A stretch of DNA of 6,826 nucleotides, taken from positions 1 through 6,826 of the forward strand of contig JAWWBR010000172.1 in the NCBI GenBank assembly GCA_033720855.1. Direction: 5' to 3'. A program made the translations under genes and the position numbers. Source of the stretch: SMXQ01 sp033720855 (GTDB taxonomy: Bacteria > Pseudomonadota > Alphaproteobacteria > SMXQ01). This document shows, piece by piece, positions 1 through 5,939 of this stretch (positions are counted from its first letter, which is position 1; each line of letters begins with the position of its first letter). Below the pieces are notes generated by a model, which did not search any database, was not told where the DNA came from, and saw nothing but the letters and a program-made list of their open reading frames with translations.

Positions 1-312
1 GGTCATGTCCATGTCCAGCGTTTCCAGCCAGGAGATGATCTCGGGGCCGCGCTCGACGGCGTAACGGACGACCTCCGGATCGTTCAGTCCCGCCCCCGCG
101 GCGATGGTGTCTTCGCAATGGGACGCGAAGGAATCGTCGGGACCTATGGCGGCTGCGATCCCGCCCTGGGCCCAGTTGGTTGCGCCCTGGTCGAGGGTGC
201 CCTTGGACAGCACCCCGATGCGCGCGCTCTCCGGCAGGCCGAGGGCAACCCCCAACCCGCCGGCCCCGCCGCCGAGAATCAACACGTCATGAAAATATCC
301 GGCGTCGGTCAC
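1..312 (-). CDS. nadB: L-aspartate oxidase, N-terminal part (runs off left edge)
   Basis: This is the first 104 codons of a flavoprotein that oxidises L-aspartate to iminoaspartate, the first step of de novo NAD synthesis; NadA then condenses the product to quinolinate. The translation opens with an FAD-binding Rossmann strand and glycine loop (DVLILGGGAGGLGVAL, residues 9-24). It continues with VLSKG (34-38) and the NadB signature WAQGGIAAAIG (47-57). The HCEDTIAAGAGL block (65-76) is also typical of NadB N-termini. The chosen start is GTG at 312-310. The frame is closed by TAA at 357-355, the only nearby ATG (290-288) is out of frame, and no strong Shine-Dalgarno sequence is seen. The flavin loop sits at the expected distance from this start. 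The gene follows the Mut7-C gene on the same strand after 88 bp, and that gap holds a candidate promoter. The catalytic and C-terminal domains lie outside the window. The succinate dehydrogenase/fumarate reductase flavoprotein family is related, but the WAQGGIAA segment favours NadB. Confidence 0.93.
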   Translation of the reverse strand, partial: MTDAGYFHDVLILGGGAGGLGVALGLPESARIGVLSKGTLDQGATNWAQGGIAAAIGPDDSFASHCEDTIAAGAGLNDPEVVRYAVERGPEIISWLETLDMDMT

Positions 313-334
313 GAAAGGCTTGCCCGGTATGGCC

Positions 335-350
335 CGTCTCGAAGGAGACG
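335..350. promoter_or_regulatory. Perfect inverted repeat in the nadB leader (operator or hairpin)
   Basis: CGTCTC (335-340) and GAGACG (345-350) form a six-base-pair perfect inverted repeat around a four-base centre. It lies directly downstream of the candidate nadB -10 and 22 bases before the start codon. It could be a repressor operator at the transcription start, a hairpin at the 5' end of the nadB mRNA, or a weak terminator for the upstream genes. No T-run follows on the minus strand, so an intrinsic terminator is the least likely reading. The symmetry is seen directly; the function is inferred. Confidence 0.4.
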
Positions 351-353
351 AGA

Positions 354-382
354 TTTATGGCATAGCCGCCGGGCCGGGACAA
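354..382 (-). promoter_or_regulatory. Candidate sigma-70 promoter for nadB
   Basis: On the minus strand TTGTCC (382-377) and CATAAA (359-354) are separated by exactly 17 bp. Each hexamer matches four of six consensus positions. Transcription would begin near 347, inside a perfect inverted repeat at 335-350 and about 35 bases before the nadB GTG. The elements lie in the only sizeable gap of the minus-strand cluster, which would let nadB be transcribed apart from amrB and the Mut7-C gene. The call rests on hexamer match and spacing alone. Confidence 0.33.
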
Positions 383-400
383 CGCGGCGCCGACCGAAGC

Positions 401-934
401 TCACGAATACCGTCCATCGTGCCAGGCCTCGAGCCGGCGGCGCATCCGCGCGACGTGGCTTCCCGGCCAATAGGCCTTGGCGCAGGCGCGGCACCACGTC
501 GCCTCGGCGGCAAGCGCCTTGGCGCTTTCGGGCAGCAAGGCATGGGTGGCCTCGGGCGCCGCGTCGAGCGGCAGATTGCAGAGCAGGCAGCGCGAGAACG
601 GGGCCTTCAGCCACTCGATGCCGAGGGCGGCGCCGATCTCCGCCGCCCAGGCGCCGAGCCCTGCGCCCGACAGCAACAGCGTGCTGTCTTCCGCCCCGCC
701 GATTTCCATGATCTTCGCATCCCGCGTCAGCAGCGTTCGCCCCTCCCGGCGCGCCGTCTCCAGCAGGGCGCGGTCGCCGCCGCGGCCCTCGGCGATGGCC
801 GTATCGTATCCCGCCGCACGCAACCATCGGCCCAGGCCGATCAGCATCTCGTCGCACAGCAGCCTGTCGGACCGGGTCCAGGAGGCGGGGGCTCCAGGGG
901 CGGAAGAGGACGCTTTGGCGCTGCGGCCCGTCAT
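401..934 (-). CDS. Mut7-C / PIN-like RNase-domain protein with zinc ribbon
   Basis: This 177-residue protein matches the Mut7-C family (formerly DUF82), a PIN-like nuclease fold followed by a zinc ribbon. After a low-complexity N-terminus (residues 1-22) come LLCDEMLIGLGRWLRAAGYD (25-44), GDRALLETARREGRTLLTRD (53-72) with the expected acidic residues D28, D54 and D72, and paired cysteines C116-x2-C119 and C148-x2-C151. The family tail YWPGSH (155-160) follows. The start is ATG at 934-932. Its ATGA overlaps the TGA of amrB (933-931), so translation is probably coupled by termination-reinitiation; the only purine-rich stretch, GAGGA, lies too close to the ATG for a normal Shine-Dalgarno. The frame stays open upstream inside amrB, but that part resembles no protein. 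Family members are predicted RNases with little experimental characterisation, so an RNA substrate is inference. Coupling to amrB ties its role to that system. Length is normal and no key residue is missing. Confidence 0.88.
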   Translation of the reverse strand: MTGRSAKASSSAPGAPASWTRSDRLLCDEMLIGLGRWLRAAGYDTAIAEGRGGDRALLETARREGRTLLTRDAKIMEIGGAEDSTLLLSGAGLGAWAAEIGAALGIEWLKAPFSRCLLCNLPLDAAPEATHALLPESAKALAAEATWCRACAKAYWPGSHVARMRRRLEAWHDGRYS

Positions 935-1743
935 TCCTCGGCCAGGGCCCAGGCCCCGTAGCCGACGACCCGGACCGCATCCCCCGCCGTGTCCGCCGAC
1001 GTCGCGAGGCCGAGCCTCTCGATCTTGAGACCATGGCGCCGCGCCGCGGCAAGCACCCCGGCGATGGCCTGGAAACCGCAAGCATCCTCCCCGGTCAGCG
1101 CGTCGCCGGCGAGGTTTTCGATCGCCCGCGCGGTGGCGCCGTCGAGCTCGGCGGCGGTGTCCCGGCTGTGATAGTGGGAGAGGTCGGAACTGACGACGAT
1201 CAGGGTCTCGCGCCCGCCCCAGACCGCCTCCAAGGCCGCGGCGACCGCGGCCTCCGGGGCATCGCCCACCAGCAACGGCACCAACCGGAAAGGCCCGAGT
1301 TGCGCCACCAAGAAGGGCAGCTGAACCTCGAGCGCGTGCTCGCGCGCATGGGCCTCATCGTCGATCACGACAAGACCCTGATCGAGAAGCGTAGCGATGG
1401 CCGCGCGGTCGACCGCCACCGGGCCGAGCGGAGTCGCGAACGCCGCGGCCGAGGGCGCGGCGATCCCGGCAAACGGCTTGAAGTGGCTGGGGCCGATCAC
1501 GACCACGCGGCTCGCGACCCCCTTGAGGCCGCCGATCGCCCCGTAGGCTGTGGCCGCCACCGGCCCGGAATAGACATATCCGGCGTGGGGCACGATCAGC
1601 GCCTTGGGCGGCGCCGCGCGCGGGCCCGTGTCCGCCGCGCCCAGCAGCCGTTTTAGGGCCGCCGCAAGCGCCTTGCCGTCGGCCGGGTAGAACGACCCCG
1701 CCACCGCCGCCGGTCGTTCCGGTCTCGCCTGATTGGCGGCCAC
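931..1743 (-). CDS. amrB: AmmeMemoRadiSam system protein B (MEMO family)
   Basis: This 270-residue protein belongs to the MEMO family, related to extradiol ring-cleavage dioxygenase class III subunits and the B component of the AmmeMemoRadiSam set. It reads RPAAVAGSFYPAD (10-22), VPHAGYVYSG (51-60, H53), VIGPSHFKPFAG (82-93, H87), REHALEVQLPFL (134-145), VVSSDLSHYH (183-192, H190) and ACGFQAI (221-227, C222). These are the histidines and cysteine conserved with human MEMO1, so the putative metal site looks intact. I place the start at GTG 1743-1741 because GGGAGG lies five bases upstream and the length is then usual for the family. ATG at 1776 would add 11 residues without a Shine-Dalgarno. 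A much longer open frame continues upstream, but that part is antisense to amrS. The gene is divergent from amrS and overlaps the Mut7-C gene by four bases. The biochemical role of bacterial members is not settled. Confidence 0.93.
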   Translation of the reverse strand: MAANQARPERPAAVAGSFYPADGKALAAALKRLLGAADTGPRAAPPKALIVPHAGYVYSGPVAATAYGAIGGLKGVASRVVVIGPSHFKPFAGIAAPSAAAFATPLGPVAVDRAAIATLLDQGLVVIDDEAHAREHALEVQLPFLVAQLGPFRLVPLLVGDAPEAAVAAALEAVWGGRETLIVVSSDLSHYHSRDTAAELDGATARAIENLAGDALTGEDACGFQAIAGVLAAARRHGLKIERLGLATSADTAGDAVRVVGYGAWALAEE

Positions 1744-1748
1744 GGACG

Positions 1749-1754
1749 CCTCCC
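1749..1754 (-). promoter_or_regulatory. Ribosome binding site that sets the amrB start
   Basis: On the minus strand GGGAGG is followed by five bases and then GTG (1743-1741). None of the upstream in-frame starts (ATG 1782, GTG 1779, ATG 1776) has a comparable site. This is the main reason for preferring the GTG start. Confidence 0.6.
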
Positions 1755-1784
1755 GATTGAATGGCTTTCCCCTCATCACCATAT

Positions 1785-1791
1785 AGGAAGG
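1785..1791 (+). promoter_or_regulatory. Ribosome binding site of amrS, two possible ATGs
   Basis: AGGAAGG lies three bases before ATG 1795 and nine bases before the in-frame ATG 1801. The spacing fits 1801 better if the whole motif pairs, while pairing through AGGA alone (six-base gap) would allow 1795. The protein differs by only two residues. The site lies just upstream of the amrB start region, so promoters for both genes must be packed into or beyond about 50 bp. Confidence 0.55.
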
Positions 1792-1794
1792 ACA

Positions 1795-2886
1795 ATGACA
1801 ATGGCCAGGATCGAAGGCGTTCCCGCGCGCTACTGGCACGGGACCGGCGACGGGCGCATTCAATGCGACCTCTGCCCCCGCTATTGCCGTCTCAGGGACG
1901 GGCAGCGAGGGCTGTGCTTCGTGCGCCAGCGGGTGGGCGAAGAGATGCGGCTGATGACCTACGGCCGGTCGTCGGGGTTCTGCGTCGACCCGATCGAAAA
2001 GAAGCCCCTCAACCACTTCCTGCCGGGGACCGCGATCCTGAGCTTCGGCACCGCGGGGTGCAACCTGACCTGCAAGTTCTGCCAGAACTGGGACATCTCC
2101 AAGGCCAGCGCCTTCGACCGCCTGCAAGATGAGGCCGACCCGGAGGAAATCGCCGCCGCGGCGCTGGCCGCCGGCGCCCGTGCCGTGGCCTTCACCTACA
2201 ACGACCCCGTGATCTTCCTTGAATATGCCGTCGACGCCGCCGCCGCTTGCCGCGCCCGAGGCCTGAAGACCGTGGCGGTCACGGCGGGATACATCACCGA
2301 GGCCGCCCGCGGCGAGTTTTTCTCGGCCATGGATGCCACCAATATCGACCTCAAGGGCTTCACCGAAAACTTCTACCGCAAGCTCTGCACCGGCGCCCTG
2401 GCCCCGGTGCTCGACACCCTGAAATACGTCCGCCACGAGACCGACACCTGGCTCGAGATCACCACCCTCCTGATCCCCGGCCAAAACGATTCCGAAGAGG
2501 AGGTTTCGGCCCTCGCCGCGTGGGTGGCCAAAGAGCTCGGGCCCGAGGTGCCGCTGCACTTCACCGCCTTCCACCCCGACTGGCGCATGCGCGACATCCC
2601 CGGCACCCCGGCCGAGACACTCGCCCGGGCGCGCGCCATCGCCCGCGATTCGGGACTTCGATTCGTTTACACCGGAAACGTCTACGATCCCCGCGGCCAG
2701 ACTACCTATTGCCCGGATTGCGGCGCGCCCGCGATCGGCCGCGACGGCTACGCCATCACCTCCTGGGGCCTGGGCCAGGGCGGCTTCTGCACCGCCTGCG
2801 GCGGCGCGGTGGCCGGCGTCTTCGAGGACAAGCCCGGCGGCTGGGGCCAACGGCGGCAGCCCGTCCACATCCGCCACGCCTCCTAG
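1795..2886 (+). CDS. amrS: AmmeMemoRadiSam system radical SAM enzyme
   Basis: This 363-residue radical SAM enzyme is the S component of the AmmeMemoRadiSam set and resembles pyruvate formate-lyase-activating enzymes. An N-terminal cysteine cluster (CDLCPRYC and GLC: C24, C27, C31, C41) precedes FGTAGCNLTCKFCQNW, whose C89-x3-C93-x2-C96 should bind the [4Fe-4S] cluster that cleaves S-adenosylmethionine. AFTYNDPVIFLEY, NIDLKGFTENFYRKL and EITTLLIPGQNDSEEE follow the family barrel in order. The C-terminus carries a rubredoxin/zinc-ribbon-like set C306-x2-C309 and C332-x2-C335. Both extra cysteine groups are usual in this family, and the length is normal. The start is ATG 1795, with ATG 1801 two codons later possibly better spaced from the ribosome binding site. 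The gene is divergent from amrB, which it is expected to work with, and converges on the OsmC gene with 31 bp between stops. The reaction and substrate are unknown. The AMMECR1 partner is not in the window. Confidence 0.94.
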   Translation: MTMARIEGVPARYWHGTGDGRIQCDLCPRYCRLRDGQRGLCFVRQRVGEEMRLMTYGRSSGFCVDPIEKKPLNHFLPGTAILSFGTAGCNLTCKFCQNWDISKASAFDRLQDEADPEEIAAAALAAGARAVAFTYNDPVIFLEYAVDAAAACRARGLKTVAVTAGYITEAARGEFFSAMDATNIDLKGFTENFYRKLCTGALAPVLDTLKYVRHETDTWLEITTLLIPGQNDSEEEVSALAAWVAKELGPEVPLHFTAFHPDWRMRDIPGTPAETLARARAIARDSGLRFVYTGNVYDPRGQTTYCPDCGAPAIGRDGYAITSWGLGQGGFCTACGGAVAGVFEDKPGGWGQRRQPVHIRHAS

Positions 2887-2917
2887 CGGCGGGCCACATC
2901 CCTAGGCAGATCCCGGC

Positions 2918-3397
2918 TCAACCGGGCATCGGCAGGACGGTCCAGGATATGGCCGGCTCCGCCCCGGCATCGGCGAACAGGTTGCCGACGGGACAGCGGT
3001 CCTCGGACAAGGCCTTCAGGCGCTCGATCCGTTCCGGCGTCTCGTCGGTCTCTATGCTGATGGCAAGCGCGGCGGCCGAGAAGCGCATGACCTTGTCGTC
3101 GCCTTGGGCGCCGGCCACGCGATCGGTGGTGGTCTGGGCGGCAATCGTAATGGCGCCGTGGGTGAAGCGCATGGCCTCGGCCACCTTGACGATCTGCACC
3201 ACCTGGCAGGAGGCCAGGGACGCCGTCAGGCACGCCAGCGGCGAGGGCCCGGTGTTCGTCCCGCCCCGTGCCTCGGGCTCGTCGGTGACGATGGTATGCC
3301 CTTCCGGGTTCGAAATCTCACAGCGCACGCCCGCGGTGCAGACCGCCTCGACGCTGCGCGAGCTTGCCCCCGCCCGCTCCTTCTGCCGGATCTCCAT
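2918..3397 (-). CDS. OsmC family protein (peroxiredoxin-like)
   Basis: This 159-residue OsmC/Ohr superfamily protein would act in the cytoplasm as a thiol-dependent peroxidase on organic or fatty-acid hydroperoxides. The typical GPSPLACLTASLASCQVVQIVKVAEAM helix (residues 50-76) carries C64. The second conserved cysteine is C135 in DRCPVGNLF (133-141), so the redox pair is present. The start at ATG 3397-3395 has a very strong Shine-Dalgarno, AGGAGGGGAGG (3413-3403), five bases upstream. The gene is divergent from glnS across 188 bp and convergent with amrS. The sequence looks closer to the OsmC/YhfA-like branch than to Ohr, but I cannot separate the subfamilies, so no gene symbol is given. 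I saw no convincing OhrR or OxyR operator upstream. Confidence 0.88.
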   Translation of the reverse strand: MEIRQKERAGASSRSVEAVCTAGVRCEISNPEGHTIVTDEPEARGGTNTGPSPLACLTASLASCQVVQIVKVAEAMRFTHGAITIAAQTTTDRVAGAQGDDKVMRFSAAALAISIETDETPERIERLKALSEDRCPVGNLFADAGAEPAISWTVLPMPG

Positions 3398-3585
3398 GCT
3401 TGCCTCCCCTCCTCACTGCGGTTCCGTGGACTGGTGGTCGTGGCCCGCACTTTCTAGCACAGGGCTGCGGTCCCGCGCACCGCCGATACGGAGCCCCGGG
3501 CGCGCGGGCCTTGGCCTCGGCCGCCCTTTGTGGCAAACATGGGCCGCCGCCGGGCAGCCGCCCGCGCCGACCGGACAAGAGCGCC

Positions 3586-5271
3586 ATGACCACAGCCGAC
3601 CCGACCACCAGCGAGAGCGCCAGCGACTTCATCCGCGACGCCATCCGCGACGACCTCGCGCGCGGGCGCGCCGACGGCGTGGTCACCCGCTTCCCGCCGG
3701 AGCCCAACGGCTATCTCCATATCGGCCACGCCAAGTCGATCTGCCTGAATTTCGGGGTCGCCGCCGAATTCGGCGGGCGCTGTCATCTCCGCTTCGACGA
3801 CACCAATCCGGCCAAGGAAGAGGAAGAGTACATCCGATCGATCAAGGAGGACGTCGCCTGGCTCGGCTTCGACTGGGGCGCGCATCTCTATCACGCCTCG
3901 GACTATTTCGAGCAGCTTTACCAATGGGCCGAGCACCTGATCGAAAGCGGCGACGCCTATGTCGACGATCAGAGCGCCGAGGAGATCAGGGCCAACCGCG
4001 GCACCCTGACCGAGCCCGGCCGCGACAGTCCGTTCCGCGGGCGCAGCGCGGAAGAGAACCTTGCCCTGTTCCGGCAGATGCGCGACGGAAGCTTCGCCGA
4101 CGGCAGCCGCGTGCTGCGCGCCAAGATCGACATGACGTCCGGCAACATCAACCTGCGCGATCCCGTGCTCTACCGCATCCTGCGGGCCAGCCATCCCCGC
4201 ACCGGCGATGCCTGGTGCATCTATCCGACCTATGATTTCGCCCATGGCCAGTCCGATGCCATCGAAGGCATAACCCATTCGCTGTGCACCCTCGAGTTCG
4301 AAGACCACAGGCCGCTTTACGAATGGCTGCTGGACCACCTACCGGTGCCGGCGCGGCCGCGTCAGATCGAGTTTGCGCGGCTCAACCTGACCCACACCGT
4401 GCTGTCGAAACGCCGCCTCATCGAGCTGGTGAGCGACGGCCACGTGTCGGGCTGGGACGACCCCCGCCTTCCCACCCTGTCCGGCCTGCGCCGGCGCGGC
4501 TTCCCGCCGGAAGCGATCCGCGATTTCGCCGCCCGCATCGGCGTCGCCAAGGCCGACAGCACCGTGGATATGGGGTTCCTGGAATTTTGCGTCCGCGAAA
4601 GGCTAAACGAGACGGCGCTGCGCCGCATGGCCGTGCTCGACCCCCTCAAGGTGGTGATCGAGAACTACCCCGAAGGCGACGGCGAGACCCTGGAGGCGGC
4701 GAACAATCCCCGCGATGAGGGCGCCGGCACGCGCGAGATCCCGTTCAGCCGCGAGCTCTACATCGAACGCGACGATTTCATGGAGGATCCGCCGAAGAAG
4801 TTCTTCCGGCTCGCGCCCGGGCGCGAGGTGCGCCTGCGCTACGGCTATTTCATCACCTGTACCGACGTGGTGAAGGATGGCGAGGGCCGGGTGACGGAAC
4901 TCCGCTGCACCTACGATCCCGAAACCCGCGGCGGCAACGCGCCCGACGGGCGCAAGGTCAAGGCGACGCTGCATTGGGTGTCCGCGCCCCATGCCATCGA
5001 TGCCGAGGTGCGGCTTTACGACCACCTGTTTTCGGTACCGAACCCGGGGGCGGACGGGGATTGGCTCGACGGCCTCAATCCGGAGTCACTCAAGGTTCTG
5101 GAGACCTGCAAGCTCGAGCCGGCGCTGGCCGCGCAAAGCCCCGGCACGACCGTCCAGTTCGAGCGGCAGGGCTATTTCTGCGCAGACCCCGAGTCCTCCC
5201 CCGCCCGGCCGGTGTTCAACCGCACCGTGGGCTTAAGGGATAGCTGGGCGAAAATACAGGCGAAGCAGTAG
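3586..5271 (+). CDS. glnS: Glutaminyl-tRNA synthetase
   Basis: This 561-residue class I aminoacyl-tRNA synthetase attaches glutamine to tRNA-Gln in the cytoplasm. RFPPEPNGYLHIGHAKSICLNFG carries the HIGH motif (H45-H48). LRFDDTNP (68-75) and the YDFAHGQSDAIEGITHSLCTLEFED region give D71 and Y216, which line up with the glutamine-binding Asp66 and Tyr211 of the E. coli enzyme. The KMSKS variant is VLSKR (272-276). These features and the length (554 in E. coli) separate it from glutamyl-tRNA synthetase. The C-terminal part matches the two anticodon-binding beta-barrels, including FFRLAPGREVRLRYGYFITC and the closing FNRTVGLRDSW. The start is ATG 3586 with only a weak AAGAG upstream. The open frame extends 74 codons further upstream, but that part has no synthetase similarity and overlaps the osmC leader and start. 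A strong hairpin follows the stop by 14 bases. The gene appears to be transcribed alone. Confidence 0.97.
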   Translation: MTTADPTTSESASDFIRDAIRDDLARGRADGVVTRFPPEPNGYLHIGHAKSICLNFGVAAEFGGRCHLRFDDTNPAKEEEEYIRSIKEDVAWLGFDWGAHLYHASDYFEQLYQWAEHLIESGDAYVDDQSAEEIRANRGTLTEPGRDSPFRGRSAEENLALFRQMRDGSFADGSRVLRAKIDMTSGNINLRDPVLYRILRASHPRTGDAWCIYPTYDFAHGQSDAIEGITHSLCTLEFEDHRPLYEWLLDHLPVPARPRQIEFARLNLTHTVLSKRRLIELVSDGHVSGWDDPRLPTLSGLRRRGFPPEAIRDFAARIGVAKADSTVDMGFLEFCVRERLNETALRRMAVLDPLKVVIENYPEGDGETLEAANNPRDEGAGTREIPFSRELYIERDDFMEDPPKKFFRLAPGREVRLRYGYFITCTDVVKDGEGRVTELRCTYDPETRGGNAPDGRKVKATLHWVSAPHAIDAEVRLYDHLFSVPNPGADGDWLDGLNPESLKVLETCKLEPALAAQSPGTTVQFERQGYFCADPESSPARPVFNRTVGLRDSWAKIQAKQ

Positions 5272-5285
5272 CGGCGATGTTGGGA

Positions 5286-5313
5286 GAGGCTCAGGGCACG
5301 CGCCCCGGGCCTC
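5286..5313 (+). terminator. Hairpin after glnS, probable terminator
   Basis: Positions 5286-5297 pair with 5302-5313 around the loop ACGC. The twelve-position stem has one A-C mismatch (5293/5306) and one G-U pair (5291/5308). It begins 14 bases after the glnS stop. No T-run follows, so it is not a textbook intrinsic terminator; it may act with Rho or protect the mRNA 3' end. Confidence 0.5.
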
Positions 5314-5329
5314 AGAATGCTGGCGATCC

Positions 5330-5346
5330 CGGCTCGCGCCGAGCCG
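5330..5346. terminator. Second hairpin in the glnS/cold-shock convergent gap
   Basis: CGGCTC (5330-5335) and GAGCCG (5341-5346) form a perfect six-base-pair stem with a five-base loop. CCCTTTC follows on the plus strand. It lies between the glnS terminator candidate and the cold-shock gene terminator candidate and could back up either one. Confidence 0.3.
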
Positions 5347-5354
5347 CCCTTTCA

Positions 5355-5375
5355 AGCGCCCTGCCCAAGGGCGCT
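5355..5375 (-). terminator. Hairpin after the cold-shock gene, probable terminator
   Basis: AGCGCCCT (5355-5362) and AGGGCGCT (5368-5375) form a perfect eight-base-pair stem with a five-base loop, 19 bases past the cold-shock gene stop on the minus strand. TTGAAA follows the stem on that strand, a poor T-tract. It is the best terminator candidate for the cold-shock mRNA and could also block read-through from glnS. Confidence 0.45.
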
Positions 5376-5394
5376 CGCGATTGCCCCGCTGACG

Positions 5395-5598
5395 TCAGGC
5401 TTCTTGCAGATTGACCGCCTTGGGCCCCCGGGCATCGGGCTCGACATCGAAGGTCACCTTCTGACCCTCGTTCAAGGTCGTCATCCCAGACTGCTCCACG
5501 GCGGTGATATGGACGAAAACGTCTTTCGAACCGTCATCGGGCGTTATGAAGCCGAATCCCCTGGTGGTATTGAAAAATTTCACGGTTCCTGTAGGCAT
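5395..5598 (-). CDS. Cold-shock domain protein (CspA family)
   Basis: This 67-residue single-domain cold-shock protein is a small beta-barrel that binds single-stranded RNA and DNA and melts RNA secondary structure. GTVKFFNTTRGFGFITPDDGSKDVFVHITAVE (4-35) holds RNP1 (RGFGFI, 13-18) and RNP2 (VFVHI, 27-31), with the usual aromatics F8, F15, F17, F28 and H30. The start is ATG 5598-5596 with GAGGAAAG five bases upstream (5611-5604). An in-frame ATG at 5613 would overlap that ribosome binding site, so it is rejected. The gene stands alone, with a hairpin 19 bases after its stop. Its upstream region is richer in A and T than the neighbourhood and carries two symmetric elements. Paralogues are common, so I do not assign a specific csp letter, and cold induction is not shown by the sequence. 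Confidence 0.95.
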   Translation of the reverse strand: MPTGTVKFFNTTRGFGFITPDDGSKDVFVHITAVEQSGMTTLNEGQKVTFDVEPDARGPKAVNLQEA

Positions 5599-5625
5599 AG
5601 ATTCTTTCCTCATTCGACGATTTAC

Positions 5626-5646
5626 ACTCGCACGACATGCGCGAGT
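5626..5646 (-). promoter_or_regulatory. Hairpin in the cold-shock gene leader
   Basis: ACTCGC (5626-5631) and GCGAGT (5641-5646) form a perfect six-base-pair inverted repeat around nine bases. It ends 28 bases before the ATG and just upstream of the ribosome binding site on the minus strand. If the transcript begins further upstream it would form a leader hairpin. Shifted pairings are also possible, so a structural switch is conceivable but unproven. Confidence 0.35.
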
Positions 5647-5684
5647 TGCGGATTTCCTTCACAATGATTTGAGGAGATTATTCC

Positions 5685-5698
5685 GGTTTCGGGAAACC
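5685..5698. promoter_or_regulatory. 14-bp palindrome in the region upstream of the cold-shock gene
   Basis: GGTTTC (5685-5690), two bases, then GAAACC (5693-5698) is a perfect palindrome with six-base arms and the size of a dimeric regulator site. It is 86 bases upstream of the cold-shock ATG on one side and 241 bases from the solute-binding gene on the other, so it could serve either. No clear promoter hexamers were found next to it. Confidence 0.35.
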
Positions 5699-5923
5699 TT
5701 GAGTATCTGCCAAGCCAAATGCGGAGGCTCCACCGCCTGATCTAACGATGGATGGGCGCAAGATACAACGGTTTTTTGCATGCTCCTTACCCCGGCCCAT
5801 CTCGCAGCCATGCGGCCAGCCCTCCCGCCTCGGTCGAAAACCCTTGTCGGCGGTGCCTCAAGGGCCCATCATTTGGCCTCCCAACTCGTCTAAAAATCGA
5901 GCAAAAACCCCCATCCCGGGGCC

Positions 5924-5929
5924 AGGAGG
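5924..5929 (+). promoter_or_regulatory. Ribosome binding site fixing the solute-binding protein start
   Basis: AGGAGG lies ten bases before ATG 5940, a strong match to the 16S rRNA tail. It argues that translation starts at 5940 and not at an ATG in the open frame further upstream. The protein therefore begins without a signal peptide. Confidence 0.7.
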
Positions 5930-5939
5930 ACGCAGCACC

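Larger units (their letters stand above)
5599..5939. other. 341-bp gene-free stretch between divergent genes
   Basis: This stretch separates the cold-shock gene from the solute-binding protein gene. The left half (to about 5720) is less GC-rich and holds the cold-shock ribosome binding site, the 5626-5646 hairpin and the 5685-5698 palindrome. The right half has a six-T run (5771-5776), several short GC inverted repeats and the AGGAGG site near 5925. An open frame in register with the downstream gene begins at 5748, but its translation resembles neither a signal peptide nor a known domain. I see no tRNA, thiamine or other recognisable riboswitch, or insertion sequence. TTGTCG at 5844 with CATCAT 17 bases later is too weak to call a promoter. 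Confidence 0.6.

Noticed and set aside
1757..1785. TTGAAT-N17-CATATA as an amrS promoter
   Set aside because: The -10 would touch the ribosome binding site, so transcription would begin at about the start codon and leave the Shine-Dalgarno out of the mRNA. The -10 match is also poor.
1744..2877. Long minus-strand frame extending amrB to a 648-residue protein
   Set aside because: The first part is antisense to amrS and has no recognisable domain. MEMO similarity begins at about 1720, next to a good ribosome binding site and GTG start.
2912..2926. CCCGG/CCGGG hairpin between amrS and osmC as a terminator
   Set aside because: The stem is only five base pairs, overlaps the osmC stop codon and has no T-tract.
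3364..3585. 74-codon N-terminal extension of glnS
   Set aside because: It overlaps the osmC leader and start on the other strand, is proline- and arginine-rich, and lies outside the synthetase family length. Family similarity begins just after ATG 3586.
2247..4235. 662-residue plus-strand open frame
   Set aside because: It is an arginine/proline-rich shadow frame running through amrS, across the antisense osmC gene and into glnS. Such frames are common in GC-rich DNA.
5771..5776. Run of six T as an intrinsic terminator
   Set aside because: No stable GC-rich stem lies immediately before it, and no plus-strand gene ends nearby.
5748..5939. 64-codon N-terminal extension of the solute-binding protein, possibly a signal peptide
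   Set aside because: It has no hydrophobic core or cleavage site, and the strong AGGAGG at 5924-5929 serves ATG 5940.
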